Part shown: in pieces, positions 17,791 through 26,306 of the stretch
Layout of the letters: each line of letters begins with the position of its first letter
Position numbering within the stretch: the stretch's first letter is position 1
Source of the DNA: Bacilli bacterium
Lineage (GTDB): Bacteria; Bacillota_I; Bacilli_A; RF39; UBA660
Assembly: GCA_900772415.1 (NCBI GenBank)
Contig: CAAHEC010000030.1
Location: forward strand, 1-41,227
Reading direction: 5' to 3'
DNA: 41,227 nt
Program-made: the position numbers and the translations under genes
Notes under the pieces: generated by a model
Seen by the model: only the letters and a program-made list of their open reading frames with translations
Databases searched by the model: none
What the model was told of the DNA's origin: nothing

Positions 17791-18738
17791 ATGAAAAAGG
17801 TAGAGTTACATTTACACTTAGACGGAAGTGTAAGAGAAAGTACGATAGCAGAACTTTTAGGTGTAAATGAAAATGACATAGAAAATAAGTTACATGTAAA
17901 TGATTATAATAGTAGTTTAACAGAATATTTAACTAAGTTTGATATGCCATTAAAAGTTATGCAAACAAAGGAAAATTTAAGTAGAATTGCAATGGAATTA
18001 GGCGAAGACTTAGAAAAAGATGACATAATATATGCAGAAGTCAGGTTTGCACCACAATTGCATACAAAAAATGGATTATCATATGATGATGTTGTGTTTT
18101 CCGTTATAGAAGGCTTTAAAAAGTGTAACATAAAAATAAACGTAATATTATGTATGATGAGGGGTGCAAGTTATATAAATAATTTAAAAACGATAGAAGT
18201 TGCAGAAAAATACTTAAATAAAGGAGTAGTTGCACTTGATTTAGCAGGTGATGAGAAACACTTTAAAACAAAAGATTATGAAGATTTATTTAAGATGGCT
18301 AAAGAAAAGAATATTCCTTTTACAATTCATGCCGGAGAAGCAGATAATGCAAATAGCGTATTAGATGCAATAAGTTTTGGTGCAAAAAGGATAGGTCATG
18401 GAATAAGAATAATAGATGATAATGATGCTATAAATAAAGTTATAAAAAATAACGTTACTTTAGAAGTTTGTCCAACAAGCAATTTTCAAACTAAAGCAGT
18501 AGATTTATATAAGAATCATCCTATAAAAAAGCTATATGAAAAGGGCGTTTTAATAACTGTTAGTACTGATAATAACACGGTGTCAAATACTACATTATCC
18601 CTTGAGTATGAACGTCTTAAATCTTACTTTGGCTTTACTGACAAGGACTTTTTAACATTTAACATAAACGCTATTAAAGCAGCATTTATAAGTGATTTAG
18701 AAAAGGAAAAATACATAAAAATATTAAAGGAAGATTAA
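17791..18738 (+). CDS. add: Adenosine deaminase
   Basis: Zinc hydrolase of purine salvage that converts adenosine (and deoxyadenosine) to inosine and ammonia in the cytoplasm. The zinc and catalytic residues are in place: HLHLD (H7, H9), HAGE (H180, E183), GHG with H203, and the late zinc Asp D260 in STDN. At 315 residues it is near the usual length (about 330). The related adenine and 6-aminodeoxyfutalosine deaminases share this fold, so the substrate is slightly uncertain. The SD AAGGAG sits seven bases before the ATG. Doubled TATAAT at 17765-17776 with TTGGAA at 17748 gives a plausible promoter overlapping the previous T-tract. The next gene starts one base after the stop. Confidence 0.88.
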   Translation: MKKVELHLHLDGSVRESTIAELLGVNENDIENKLHVNDYNSSLTEYLTKFDMPLKVMQTKENLSRIAMELGEDLEKDDIIYAEVRFAPQLHTKNGLSYDDVVFSVIEGFKKCNIKINVILCMMRGASYINNLKTIEVAEKYLNKGVVALDLAGDEKHFKTKDYEDLFKMAKEKNIPFTIHAGEADNANSVLDAISFGAKRIGHGIRIIDDNDAINKVIKNNVTLEVCPTSNFQTKAVDLYKNHPIKKLYEKGVLITVSTDNNTVSNTTLSLEYERLKSYFGFTDKDFLTFNINAIKAAFISDLEKEKYIKILKED

Positions 18739-18739
18739 T

Positions 18740-19270
18740 ATGAAGTTATACGTAATTAGACATGGAAGAACGCCTTGGAATGAAAAAGGATTGATGCAAG
18801 GTATAGAAGATATAAAACTTAGCTTAACAGGAAAAAAAGAAGCTGAAGATATAAGAAAAAAATTAAAAAATATAAACTTTGATATATGTATTACATCTCC
18901 TCTTAAAAGGACTTTAGAAACGGCTAACATAGTAACAAGTGGCAAGTGTAAAATTATTACTGATAAACTTTTAATTGAAAGAAATCTAGGAGAATTTGAA
19001 GGAAAAAAATACGATGATTATCAAAAATTAAATTACTGGGATTATAAACTGAATAATGATTTGTATGGTGTAGAATCAGTTAGACACATACTTAAAAGAA
19101 CATTAATTTTTCTAAATAAGTTAAAAGAAAAAGATTATAAAACGGTTTTGATAGTATCTCACGCTGCAACTATAAGAGCGATTAATTATAATATAACAGG
19201 TTATGATTCTAATACGAATTTTTTGGTGTTTAATCCTACTCACGGAGAAATCTATGAATATGAAATATAA
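18740..19270 (+). CDS. Histidine phosphatase (phosphoglycerate mutase-like) protein
   Basis: A 176-residue histidine phosphatase superfamily member. The phosphohistidine motif RHGRTPWN is at residues 8-15 and the second catalytic His is in SHAATIRAI. The core LTGKKEAEDI and SPLKRTLETA motifs are typical of the small GpmB/CobC-like branch, which acts as broad phosphatases rather than glycolytic mutases. Its substrate cannot be given. The ATG lies one base after the add stop codon, with its SD (AAGGAAG) inside add. The two are translationally coupled, so a link to nucleotide salvage is possible but not shown. Confidence 0.88.
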   Translation: MKLYVIRHGRTPWNEKGLMQGIEDIKLSLTGKKEAEDIRKKLKNINFDICITSPLKRTLETANIVTSGKCKIITDKLLIERNLGEFEGKKYDDYQKLNYWDYKLNNDLYGVESVRHILKRTLIFLNKLKEKDYKTVLIVSHAATIRAINYNITGYDSNTNFLVFNPTHGEIYEYEI

Positions 19271-19288
19271 AATAAGGAAGTGATTAAA

Positions 19289-20230
19289 TTGATAAACATT
19301 TATACAACTGATAACAAAAAGGAATTTAAAGAACTAGAAAATTTAAAAAAAGGTTGTTGGATAGATTTGATAAAACCAACAAATGCCGAAATAAGGGAAG
19401 TATCCGAAAAGACAAATACAGATTTAGATTTACTTTTGAAACTTACTGATGATGAAGAATTACCTAGAACTGAGATAGGTGAAAACGCAACTTTAATAGT
19501 AGTTGATACACCTTATATGACGGATACAAGATATAAACATAAGTACAATACTGATCCACTTGGTATAATAATTAATAATGATGGATACTTTATCACAATA
19601 TCTCTAAAAAAACAGACGTTTTTAGATGATTTTAAAAACAATAAAATAAAAAATTTTGATATTAAAAAAAGAACGAAATTCGTAATTCAAATCTTACTTA
19701 GGGTAGCAGGGGTTTATCAAAAAGAACTTACCTCAATTAATAATTACATAAATAAAAAGGAAGAAACTCTTCATAAGTCTACCGATAACAAAGAATTAGT
19801 TGACCTTCTTAACATTGAAAAAACGTTGGTATATTTTTCTACATCACTTAAGGCCAACGACGTAGTGCTTGAAAAACTTGCAAAAGGAAACGTTCTTACT
19901 CTTTATGAAGATGATATGGACTTGTTAGAAGATGCAATGATAGAAAACAAACAAGCGATTGAAATGGCTAGTATATACCGTGAAATATTAACTAGTATGA
20001 CAGATACTTACGCGACTATAATTTCTAATAATTTAAATGATGTAATGAAGTTTTTAGCGGGAATTACAATAGTATTTTCAATACCTACCATGGTTGCTTC
20101 ATTTATAGGAATGAATGTTCCTTTAGGAGATATGGGAACGTCTAGCATAAGTTTTATTTTAATAATTGCTTTTTCATTTGTTTTATCAATTATAATTGCA
20201 ATTATACTAAAAAAGAAAAACATGCTATAA
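19289..20230 (+). CDS. CorA-type magnesium/divalent cation transporter
   Basis: A 313-residue CorA family protein, normally a pentameric Mg2+ channel in the cell membrane. The cytoplasmic N-terminal domain fills about residues 1-245. Two C-terminal transmembrane helices follow, and the family signature GMN is present in FIGMNVP between them. The C-terminus ends in a basic KKKNML-type tail, as expected. The start is likely TTG 19289, eight bases after AAGGAAG; an alternative in-frame GTG at 19280 overlaps that SD. It is nine bases after the histidine phosphatase gene in the same apparent operon. Confidence 0.9.
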   Translation: MINIYTTDNKKEFKELENLKKGCWIDLIKPTNAEIREVSEKTNTDLDLLLKLTDDEELPRTEIGENATLIVVDTPYMTDTRYKHKYNTDPLGIIINNDGYFITISLKKQTFLDDFKNNKIKNFDIKKRTKFVIQILLRVAGVYQKELTSINNYINKKEETLHKSTDNKELVDLLNIEKTLVYFSTSLKANDVVLEKLAKGNVLTLYEDDMDLLEDAMIENKQAIEMASIYREILTSMTDTYATIISNNLNDVMKFLAGITIVFSIPTMVASFIGMNVPLGDMGTSSISFILIIAFSFVLSIIIAIILKKKNML

Positions 20231-20261
20231 TTATAGGGAAAAGTGGAAAGGAAATAAAATT

Positions 20262-21368
20262 ATGACTAAAAAGTTGAAAAAACAATTAACGGAACTTATT
20301 ATTTTTGCAGGAATAGTTTTATGGTGTGTGTTTAATTACAAATTATTCTTTGATTTTTTAAACTTTATTTTAAAACTTGCAATGCCTGTAATAATTGGAA
20401 TTGCAATAGCATTTATAATAAATGTTCCAATGAAACAAATTGAAAGAAAAATATTTAATATTGATAAAAGAAAGCATAAAAAATTAATAAGATTAATATC
20501 TCTTATTTTATCTGTTGTTTTAATATTTGGTATTTTAGGATTAATATTATTTTTAATAATACCAGAATTTATAGAAGCAGTAGGGCAAATAAGTCATAAT
20601 TTACCATCTAATTTTAACTGGTTAAATGATATATTAAATAAAGCCCAAGAATTATATCCAGAATTTAAAGATTATATAAAAACAATTGACGTTAAAAATA
20701 TTTTATTGGCAAACGAAATTCATATGGGTAATATAGTAAACATTGTAGTATCATTTTTATCTAGCACAATATCCAAAATAGTTATGTTCTTCTTTGGATT
20801 TATTATTGCAATTTATATTTTAGCAGACAAAGAAAACCTTGCTAGACAAACAAAAAAATTATTAAAAGCATTTATGCCCGATAAAGCATCAAACGAAGTA
20901 GTTAGAATAGTTAAACTAACTAATATTACGTTTACTAAGTTTTTAACAGGTCAATGTTTAGATGCTGCATTAACTGGTTTTGAATTCTTTATAATTTTAT
21001 CAATAATAAAAGTGCCATACGCATTAATACTTGGTGTTTTATTTGCGATTACTGCTTTGATTCCTTATATAGGAGCATTTATCACCCTTGTTGTTGGGGC
21101 TGTTTTAGTAGCAGTATCAAACCCAATAAACGCATTATGGTATACGATAGCATTTTTTGCACTTCAACAATTCGATGATAATTTTACATATCCTAAGATA
21201 GTTGGCAAATCAGTTGGACTTCCAGCTCTTTGGGCACTTGTTGCAGTCTTAATTGGAGGCTCTATATTTGGATTTGTTGGAATGATAATAAGTATACCAA
21301 TATCATCTGTTTTATACACACTATTAACAGAATATGTTAATTACAAAATAGAGAAAAAATGTAAATAA
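20262..21368 (+). CDS. AI-2E family (PerM/YdbI-like) membrane transporter
   Basis: A 368-residue polytopic membrane protein of the AI-2E/PerM family. The N-terminal helices (IIFAGIVLWCVFNYKLFFDF; LAMPVIIGIAIAFIINVPMK) are followed by a soluble segment at about 95-150 and further helices. The family-typical PYIGAFITLVVGAVLVAV and QQFDDNFTYPKIVGKSVGL stretches are clear. Members have been linked to autoinducer-2 export or Na+/H+ exchange; which applies here cannot be told. It is the last gene of the add operon, 31 bases after the CorA gene, with SD AAAGGA. Confidence 0.88.
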   Translation: MTKKLKKQLTELIIFAGIVLWCVFNYKLFFDFLNFILKLAMPVIIGIAIAFIINVPMKQIERKIFNIDKRKHKKLIRLISLILSVVLIFGILGLILFLIIPEFIEAVGQISHNLPSNFNWLNDILNKAQELYPEFKDYIKTIDVKNILLANEIHMGNIVNIVVSFLSSTISKIVMFFFGFIIAIYILADKENLARQTKKLLKAFMPDKASNEVVRIVKLTNITFTKFLTGQCLDAALTGFEFFIILSIIKVPYALILGVLFAITALIPYIGAFITLVVGAVLVAVSNPINALWYTIAFFALQQFDDNFTYPKIVGKSVGLPALWALVAVLIGGSIFGFVGMIISIPISSVLYTLLTEYVNYKIEKKCK

Positions 21369-21373
21369 AACCA

Positions 21374-21402
21374 TTGACATATAATTTAATTTAAAGTATA
21401 CT
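21374..21402 (+). promoter_or_regulatory. Promoter of perR-rbr
   Basis: TTGACA (21374-21379), 17-base spacer, TATACT (21397-21402). Near-consensus sigma-A promoter. Confidence 0.8.
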
Positions 21403-21406
21403 TAAG

Positions 21407-21421
21407 TAGTAATCATTACTA
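21407..21421 (+). promoter_or_regulatory. Fur/PerR-type operator box
   Basis: A perfect 7-1-7 palindrome: TAGTAAT (21407-21413), C, ATTACTA (21415-21421). This is the architecture of PerR, Fur and Zur boxes. It lies at the predicted transcription start, just after the -10, where a bound repressor would block initiation. The adjacent gene codes a PerR-like protein, so autoregulation is likely. Confidence 0.75.
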
Positions 21422-21435
21422 TTTAGGAGTTATAT

Positions 21436-21822
21436 ATGAGATATTCGAAACAGAGCGAAGAAGTATTAAATGCGGTTTTAAATTCTAATAATCATCCAGA
21501 TGCTAAAGAAATTTATGAACTAGTAAAATTAAAAATACCTAACGTAAGTTTAGGTACCGTTTATAGAAACTTAAATACTTTGGCAAAGGAAGGTTTAATA
21601 AGAAAAATAGAACTTGATGATGGTAATGATAGATTTGATAAAACGTTATGTTTGCATAACCATTTAAAATGCACGAAATGTGGTAAGGTAATAGATATCA
21701 CGCCAAAACTTGATCAGAAAGAAATAAAAGAAATAGAACGTAAAACAGGTTTTAAAATTACTGATAGTAGTTTTAATATAAATGGAATATGTGAAAAATG
21801 TAAAAAAGAAAGGAATTATTAA
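21436..21822 (+). CDS. perR: Peroxide-sensing Fur-family repressor (PerR-like)
   Basis: A 128-residue metalloregulator with winged helix and dimerisation domain. The structural zinc site has two CxxC pairs (CTKC at 79-82; CEKC near the C-terminus). The regulatory metal residues match PerR: H20 (NHPDA), D68 (DRFD), H74 and H76 (HNH) and D87 (KVID). The Asp at 87, where Fur proteins have Glu, favours PerR; Fe-bound PerR is inactivated by peroxide through His oxidation. The DNA-recognition helix is SLGTVYRNLNTL. It is transcribed with rubrerythrin two bases downstream, a peroxide-reducing enzyme, and a matching operator lies at its own promoter. The PerR rather than Fur call is inference from these residues. 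Confidence 0.88.
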   Translation: MRYSKQSEEVLNAVLNSNNHPDAKEIYELVKLKIPNVSLGTVYRNLNTLAKEGLIRKIELDDGNDRFDKTLCLHNHLKCTKCGKVIDITPKLDQKEIKEIERKTGFKITDSSFNINGICEKCKKERNY

Positions 21823-21824
21823 TT

Positions 21825-22364
21825 ATGGAATTAAAAGGAAGTAAAACAGAAAGTAATTTAATGGCTGCATTTGCAGGAGAAAGTCAAGCTAGAAATAAAT
21901 ATACATATTTTGCTAGTAAGGCTAAAAAAGAAGGATATGAACAAATAGCAAGTATTTTTGAAGAAACCGCTAATAATGAAAAAGAACATGCTAAGATGTG
22001 GTTTAAACTACTTAATGGTGGAGATATTTCTTCAACAAAAGAAAATCTAAAAGCAGCAGCGGAAGGTGAAAACTACGAGTGGACAGATATGTATAAAGAG
22101 TTTGCTAAAACTGCAAAAGAAGAAGGATTTGATAAGATAGGAACTCTTTTTGAAGAAGTAGCTAAAATAGAAAAGCATCACGAAGAAAGATACATGAAAT
22201 TATTAGGAAACATAAATGATGATTTAGTATTTAAAAAGGGTGAAGAAACAGTTTGGATTTGCCGTAATTGTGGATACGTATACGTAGGAAATGAAGCTCC
22301 AAAGGTCTGCCCAGTATGCGCTCATCCACAAAGTTTCTTTGAGAAAAAAGCAAATAATTATTAA
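21825..22364 (+). CDS. rbr: Rubrerythrin
   Basis: A 179-residue non-haem iron protein that reduces hydrogen peroxide in anaerobes. The N-terminal ferritin-like four-helix domain has the di-iron ligands (ESQARNKYTYFASKAKKEG; EKEHAKMW; later EKHHEERY). The C-terminal rubredoxin domain has CRNCGY (146-151) and CPVC (162-165). Both cofactor sites are complete and the length is normal. It follows perR by two bases and shares its promoter and Fur/PerR box, so it should be induced by peroxide. A strong terminator follows. Confidence 0.97.
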   Translation: MELKGSKTESNLMAAFAGESQARNKYTYFASKAKKEGYEQIASIFEETANNEKEHAKMWFKLLNGGDISSTKENLKAAAEGENYEWTDMYKEFAKTAKEEGFDKIGTLFEEVAKIEKHHEERYMKLLGNINDDLVFKKGEETVWICRNCGYVYVGNEAPKVCPVCAHPQSFFEKKANNY

Positions 22365-22369
22365 TGATT

Positions 22370-22395
22370 AAAGTGACATACATTGTCACTTTTTT
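22370..22395 (+). terminator. Terminator of perR-rbr
   Basis: AAAGTGACA (22370-22378) / TGTCACTTT (22384-22392), 9-bp perfect stem, 5-base loop, T run. Confidence 0.92.
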
Positions 22396-22421
22396 CTTAA
22401 AAAAATGATAGGAGTATTTTT

Positions 22422-23096
22422 ATGAAAAAGAGGAAAAAGAAATTAGACATAATATATGAAGATAAAGAAATACTAGTTGTAAATAAGCCATATGGAATGC
22501 TTACTGTGTCAACTCCTAAAGAAAAGGAAAAGACGCTATTTCATGAGGTGTCATCATATGTTAAAAAAAGTAATCCAAAAGCTAAAGTATATATAATTCA
22601 TAGACTAGATAAAGATACGTCAGGTATTGTTATGTTTGCTAAAAATCAAAACATTAAATATAAGTATCAAAATGTCTGGGATAAATTATGCATAAAAAGA
22701 GGATATGTTGCAGTTGTAGAAGGTATTTTAAAAGAAAAAAGTGGTACTATTAAATCTTATTTAAAGGAGACAAAAACACTTTTGGTATATTCCAGCAAAG
22801 ACTCTAAAAATGGAAAATTAGCTATTACTAAGTATAAGGTTTTAAAAGAAAATAAAAAGTATTCTATGTTAGATATTGAAATAAAAACTGGTCGTAAAAA
22901 CCAAATAAGGGTTCATATGAGTGATATAGATACTCCAATAGTGGGCGATAAAAAATACGGAAATAAAAAAAGCCATTTTAAAAGACTTATGCTTCATGCT
23001 TATAACCTTGAGATCATAAATCCTAAAACTAAAAGAAAAATGAACTTTTTATGTGATGTTCCAAAGTGTTTTAATGATTTATTTAAGGAGGATTAA
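22422..23096 (+). CDS. RluA-family pseudouridine synthase
   Basis: A 224-residue RNA pseudouridine synthase. The catalytic motif HRLDKDTSG has the nucleophile D63, and the fold signature GRKNQIRVHM is clear. RluA members act on 23S rRNA or tRNA; this one lacks an N-terminal S4 domain, so it is of the short RluA/RluC-like type with unknown target. The start follows ATAGGAG. It begins a run of three closely spaced genes (2 and 14 bases apart) of unrelated function, ending with the terminator at 24191-24220. Confidence 0.9.
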   Translation: MKKRKKKLDIIYEDKEILVVNKPYGMLTVSTPKEKEKTLFHEVSSYVKKSNPKAKVYIIHRLDKDTSGIVMFAKNQNIKYKYQNVWDKLCIKRGYVAVVEGILKEKSGTIKSYLKETKTLLVYSSKDSKNGKLAITKYKVLKENKKYSMLDIEIKTGRKNQIRVHMSDIDTPIVGDKKYGNKKSHFKRLMLHAYNLEIINPKTKRKMNFLCDVPKCFNDLFKED

Positions 23097-23098
23097 TT

Positions 23099-23452
23099 AT
23101 GAATACTTTAATATGCTATCCTAAATGTTTTACTTGCAAAAAGGCAGAAAAATATTTAAAAGATAATTGCGTAGAATACAAACTTAGAGATATAAAACTA
23201 AATAATCCAAGTAAAAAAGAATTAGACTCTTTTATTAAACTATCTGGTAAGGACATAAAGTCATTTTTTAATACAAGTGGACTTGTTTATAAAAACTTAA
23301 ATTTAAAAGATAAACTTGCTAATATGTCATATGACGAAAAACTAGATTTATTATCGGGTGATGGTATGCTAGTTAAAAGACCCATTTTAGTTACTAAAGA
23401 TAAAGTATTTGTGGGTTTTAAAGAAAAAGAGTGGTGTGAAATAATAAAATAG
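23099..23452 (+). CDS. ArsC/Spx-family thioredoxin-fold protein
   Basis: A 117-residue member of the ArsC/Spx/MgsR/YffB group. The N-terminal CFTC pair (C10, C13) sits after the first strand (LICYPKC). The typical C-terminal RPILVTKDKVFVGFKEKEW strand-turn is present, as is the conserved Asp-Ile/Lys stretch (YKLRDIKLNNPSKKEL). The CxxC redox pair resembles Spx and MgsR, which bind RNA polymerase; arsenate reductases of this fold use a single catalytic Cys. Role not settled by sequence. Coupled to the preceding synthase by a 2-base gap with SD AAGGAGG. Confidence 0.85.
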   Translation: MNTLICYPKCFTCKKAEKYLKDNCVEYKLRDIKLNNPSKKELDSFIKLSGKDIKSFFNTSGLVYKNLNLKDKLANMSYDEKLDLLSGDGMLVKRPILVTKDKVFVGFKEKEWCEIIK

Positions 23453-23466
23453 TAACAGGTGATGAT

Positions 23467-24210
23467 ATGAAAGATCTTGAATTTTTATCGCGTAGTTTAA
23501 TTGCACACCGAGGGTACTATAACAATAAAAAAGGCATTCCAGAAAACTCTGTTATAGCTTTTAAAAAAGCGATTGATAATAATTACTTGATAGAACTTGA
23601 TGTTCGTTTAACTAAGGATAAAAAATTAGTTGTGTTTCACGATGACAACTTAAAAAGAGTATGCGGAGTAAATAAAAGAGTTAAAAATTTAACATATAAA
23701 GAATTATTAAAGTATAATCTTTTTGATACAACACAAAAAGTGCCATTATTTAGTGAAGTTATAAAACTAGTAAATGGTAGAGTTCCAATTTTAATAGAAA
23801 CTAAGTTTCATAATAGATATGGCGTTTTAGAAAAAATACTTATAAATGAACTTTCTAATTATAAAGGCCTTTATGCCATTCAAAGTTTTTATCCTTTATC
23901 TCTTTTATGGTTTAAAACAAATACTAAACATATCCCAATTGGGTTATTATCTAGTAATTTTAAAAATAATTCAAATAGCTTAAAAAAACTTATTGGAAAA
24001 ACCTTAATACTTGATTTATTTTTTAAGACCGATTTTATTTCATATGATTTAAAAGGCCTTCCAAATAATTATTTATCACTTAAAAAAGATAAAAAGAAAA
24101 TAGTTATATGGACCATAAAGAATAAAAAGGATTATGACTTAGCTAAAAAATATACTGATGCCCTAATATGTGAAAACATGTATAAATATGAAAAAAATAG
24201 CTTTGTTTAG
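23467..24210 (+). CDS. Glycerophosphodiester phosphodiesterase family protein
   Basis: A 247-residue TIM-barrel GDPD, which hydrolyses glycerophosphodiesters to glycerol-3-phosphate and an alcohol. Motifs: AHRGYYNNKKGIPENS with the catalytic His-Arg and the metal Glu, ELDVRLTKDKKLVVFHDD with the metal and second catalytic His, and LIETKF. There is no signal peptide or membrane helix, so it is cytoplasmic and probably used in lipid turnover. The gene starts after AGGTGATG, 14 bases from the ArsC/Spx-like gene, and ends in a bidirectional terminator shared with the small DUF1540 gene. Confidence 0.92.
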   Translation: MKDLEFLSRSLIAHRGYYNNKKGIPENSVIAFKKAIDNNYLIELDVRLTKDKKLVVFHDDNLKRVCGVNKRVKNLTYKELLKYNLFDTTQKVPLFSEVIKLVNGRVPILIETKFHNRYGVLEKILINELSNYKGLYAIQSFYPLSLLWFKTNTKHIPIGLLSSNFKNNSNSLKKLIGKTLILDLFFKTDFISYDLKGLPNNYLSLKKDKKKIVIWTIKNKKDYDLAKKYTDALICENMYKYEKNSFV

Positions 24211-24220
24211 CTATTTTTTT
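24191..24220. terminator. Bidirectional terminator, GDPD / DUF1540 gene
   Basis: Arms 24191-24202 (A run then TAGCT) and 24209-24220 (AGCTA then T run) pair over 12 bp with loop TTGTTT. It overlaps the ends of both converging genes. Confidence 0.88.
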
Positions 24221-24368
24221 CAAAACTATCACAAATTGTTTCTTCTTTGTTTGTGTCTTTGACTTTACTTGTTGAACTTATTTTTATTTCTTTTAAAGTA
24301 CAATAATTATCAGCTTTATTGTTGTGTTTACAAGATTCTACTTCACATTTAATGTTTTTGCTACTCAT
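24207..24368 (-). CDS. Small DUF1540 cysteine protein (53 aa)
   Basis: A minus-strand gene of 53 codons. It reads MSSKNIKCEVESCKHN, then a Cys in NYCTLKEIKI, and near the end TICDSFEK. This spacing of four cysteines with the terminal C-x-SF is the DUF1540 pattern of anaerobic Firmicutes. Members are probably small metal-binding proteins of unknown role. A perfect GGAGG (24380-24376 on the minus strand) lies eight bases before the ATG. It converges with the GDPD gene and shares its terminator; upstream it is divergent from rlmN. Confidence 0.88.
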   Translation of the reverse strand: MSSKNIKCEVESCKHNNKADNYCTLKEIKISSTSKVKDTNKEETICDSFEKNS

Positions 24369-24495
24369 TTTTTAACCTCCATAAATAGTATTTTTATTAA
24401 CGTAAAATATATACATAAAAATGTGTAAATAGCGTATTAATTAATCATTTTCTTTATAATTATTTATCTAATTTATTAACCTTTATCTTTTTATC

Positions 24496-24504
24496 TGATA
24501 TAAT
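24496..24504 (+). promoter_or_regulatory. Extended -10 promoter of the rlmN operon
   Basis: TGATATAAT at 24496-24504 is a perfect TGn-TATAAT. The -35 at 17-base spacing is the weak TTAACC (24476-24481). The stretch 24381-24475 is AT-rich and shows no gene. Confidence 0.55.
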
Positions 24505-24529
24505 TGTTATTAGTCGTGAGGGAGTATTT

Positions 24530-25561
24530 ATGAATAATATTTATAATTATACGAAAAAAGATTTAGAAAATTATTTTTTAGGAATTGGAGAAACTAAGTT
24601 TAGAGCAGCACAAGTTTTTGACTGGCTTTATATAAAAAGAGTTAAGTCATTTGATTTAATGACCAATCTAAAAAAAGATTTGATTAGGTATTTAAAAGAA
24701 AACTTTAGTATGGGCACGATTAAACTAGTTAAAAAGCAAAGTGATGTTGACGTTAAAAAATATTTGTTTGAACTTTACGATGGAAACAAAATAGAAGCTG
24801 TTTTAATGAACCATGATTATGGTAATAGTTTATGCGTATCAACTGAGGTTGGTTGTAATATGGGATGCCGTTTTTGTGAAAGTGGTAGACTAAAAAAGGT
24901 AAGGAATCTAAACGCGTTTGAGTTAGTGCTTCAAATACTAAAAGTAGAAGAAGATATAAAAGAAAGAGTAAGTCATGTTGTTTTAATGGGGATAGGAGAA
25001 CCATTTGATAATTATGATAACGTAATGAAATTTATTAACATAATAAATGATCCTAAGGGAATAAACATAGGAATAAGACACATTACCGTATCAACTTGCG
25101 GTATTGTTCCTAAAATAAGGGAATTTACAAAAGAAAAAGCGGGTGTTAATTTAGCGATAAGTCTTCATGCTCCAACTGATGATATAAGAGATAAAATAAT
25201 GCCTATTAACAAAGCTTACAAGATAGCAGACATAATGGATGCGGTAAGAGATTATATTGCAAAAACTAATCGCCGCGTAACTTTTGAATATATTTTATTA
25301 AGAGGTATAAACGATAGTGAAGAGTGCGCTATAAAACTTGCTAACCTACTTAAGGGACTTAATTGCTACGTTAATTTAATACCGTATAACGAAACTTCAC
25401 ACATAGAGTATAAAACTTCCCCTAAAGTGACAATTAATGGATTTTATGATATATTAAAAGAAGAAAATATAAACGTTACCATAAGAAGAGAGTTTGGTTC
25501 TAAAGTATCTGCAGCTTGCGGACAACTTAGAAGTGAACAAATTTCTGGAAAGGAAAATTAA
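24530..25561 (+). CDS. rlmN: 23S rRNA/tRNA adenine C2-methyltransferase RlmN
   Basis: Radical-SAM methyltransferase that adds a methyl group to C2 of A2503 in 23S rRNA and A37 of some tRNAs. The 4Fe-4S motif is CNMGCRFC (CxxxCxxC), followed by the GIGEPFDNYDNV AdoMet region, the SLHAP stretch, and the late cysteine in AACGQLR that becomes the methyl-Cys intermediate. At 343 residues it has the normal length. It is the first gene of the conserved order rlmN-prpC-prkC-rsgA-rpe, known from Bacillus and relatives. The resistance enzyme Cfr shares this fold; genomic context favours RlmN. Confidence 0.95.
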   Translation: MNNIYNYTKKDLENYFLGIGETKFRAAQVFDWLYIKRVKSFDLMTNLKKDLIRYLKENFSMGTIKLVKKQSDVDVKKYLFELYDGNKIEAVLMNHDYGNSLCVSTEVGCNMGCRFCESGRLKKVRNLNAFELVLQILKVEEDIKERVSHVVLMGIGEPFDNYDNVMKFINIINDPKGINIGIRHITVSTCGIVPKIREFTKEKAGVNLAISLHAPTDDIRDKIMPINKAYKIADIMDAVRDYIAKTNRRVTFEYILLRGINDSEECAIKLANLLKGLNCYVNLIPYNETSHIEYKTSPKVTINGFYDILKEENINVTIRREFGSKVSAACGQLRSEQISGKEN

Positions 25562-25562
25562 A

Positions 25563-26306
25563 ATGAAAGCTTATTATTTATCTGACACGGGAAAGGTTAG
25601 AACCCATAATGAAGATTCTGTTATGATAATTAAAAATTTATCTGGTGAATATTTGCTTGTTGTAGCAGATGGAATGGGAGGACATAAGGCGGGTGAAGTT
25701 GCATCATCAATTGTTGTAAATGGTCTAACAGAAAAATTTAAAAACTTAGAAACAGTTGGAGATAAAGAAAGTGCAGTATCTTGGATAAGAGAAAACGTAA
25801 GCCTTTTAAACGATGATATTTTTAAGTATACTGATGAATTTCCAGAAAGTAAAGGAATGGGAACAACTATAGTTTTAGCAATCGTAACTGATAAATATAT
25901 TCTTTTCGGAAATGTTGGAGATTCTTCAGGATTTGTAATGAAAGATAAAGTACTATATAAAGTAACTAAAGATCATACTCTAGTTAATCTTTTAGTGGAA
26001 ACTGGAGAACTTACTAAAGAAGAGGCTATGAATCACCCTAGAAAAAACGTACTTATGAGAGCACTTGGGGCTAATAATCCAATAGATGTTGATATTTTTG
26101 ATGTTGATATAAAAAGTGATGCTATATTACTATGTAGTGATGGATTAACTAACATGCTTACGTTTGATCAAATTCAAAAAGTGTTAAATAGTGATATAAC
26201 AATGGAAGAAAAGATTGTTAAATTAATTAAGAAGAGTAATTTAAGGGGTGGAACTGATAATGTATCCATCGCATATTTAGAAAGAGAAAGTGGTGAAGTT
26301 AAGTGA
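25563..26306 (+). CDS. prpC: PP2C-type Ser/Thr protein phosphatase (PrpC/Stp)
   Basis: A 247-residue PPM/PP2C phosphatase that reverses phosphorylation by PrkC. Metal-binding motifs: RTHNEDS near the start, VADGMGGHKAGE, LLCSDGLTNML and GGTDNVSIAYL. The start is ATG 25563, one base after the rlmN stop; longer reading upstream lies inside rlmN and has no SD. The stop overlaps the kinase start in a GTGA arrangement, so kinase and phosphatase are translationally coupled. Confidence 0.95.
   Translation: MKAYYLSDTGKVRTHNEDSVMIIKNLSGEYLLVVADGMGGHKAGEVASSIVVNGLTEKFKNLETVGDKESAVSWIRENVSLLNDDIFKYTDEFPESKGMGTTIVLAIVTDKYILFGNVGDSSGFVMKDKVLYKVTKDHTLVNLLVETGELTKEEAMNHPRKNVLMRALGANNPIDVDIFDVDIKSDAILLCSDGLTNMLTFDQIQKVLNSDITMEEKIVKLIKKSNLRGGTDNVSIAYLERESGEVK

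Noticed and set aside
25494..25562. Longer prpC start inside rlmN
   Set aside because: No SD, and the PP2C domain begins at ATG 25563.
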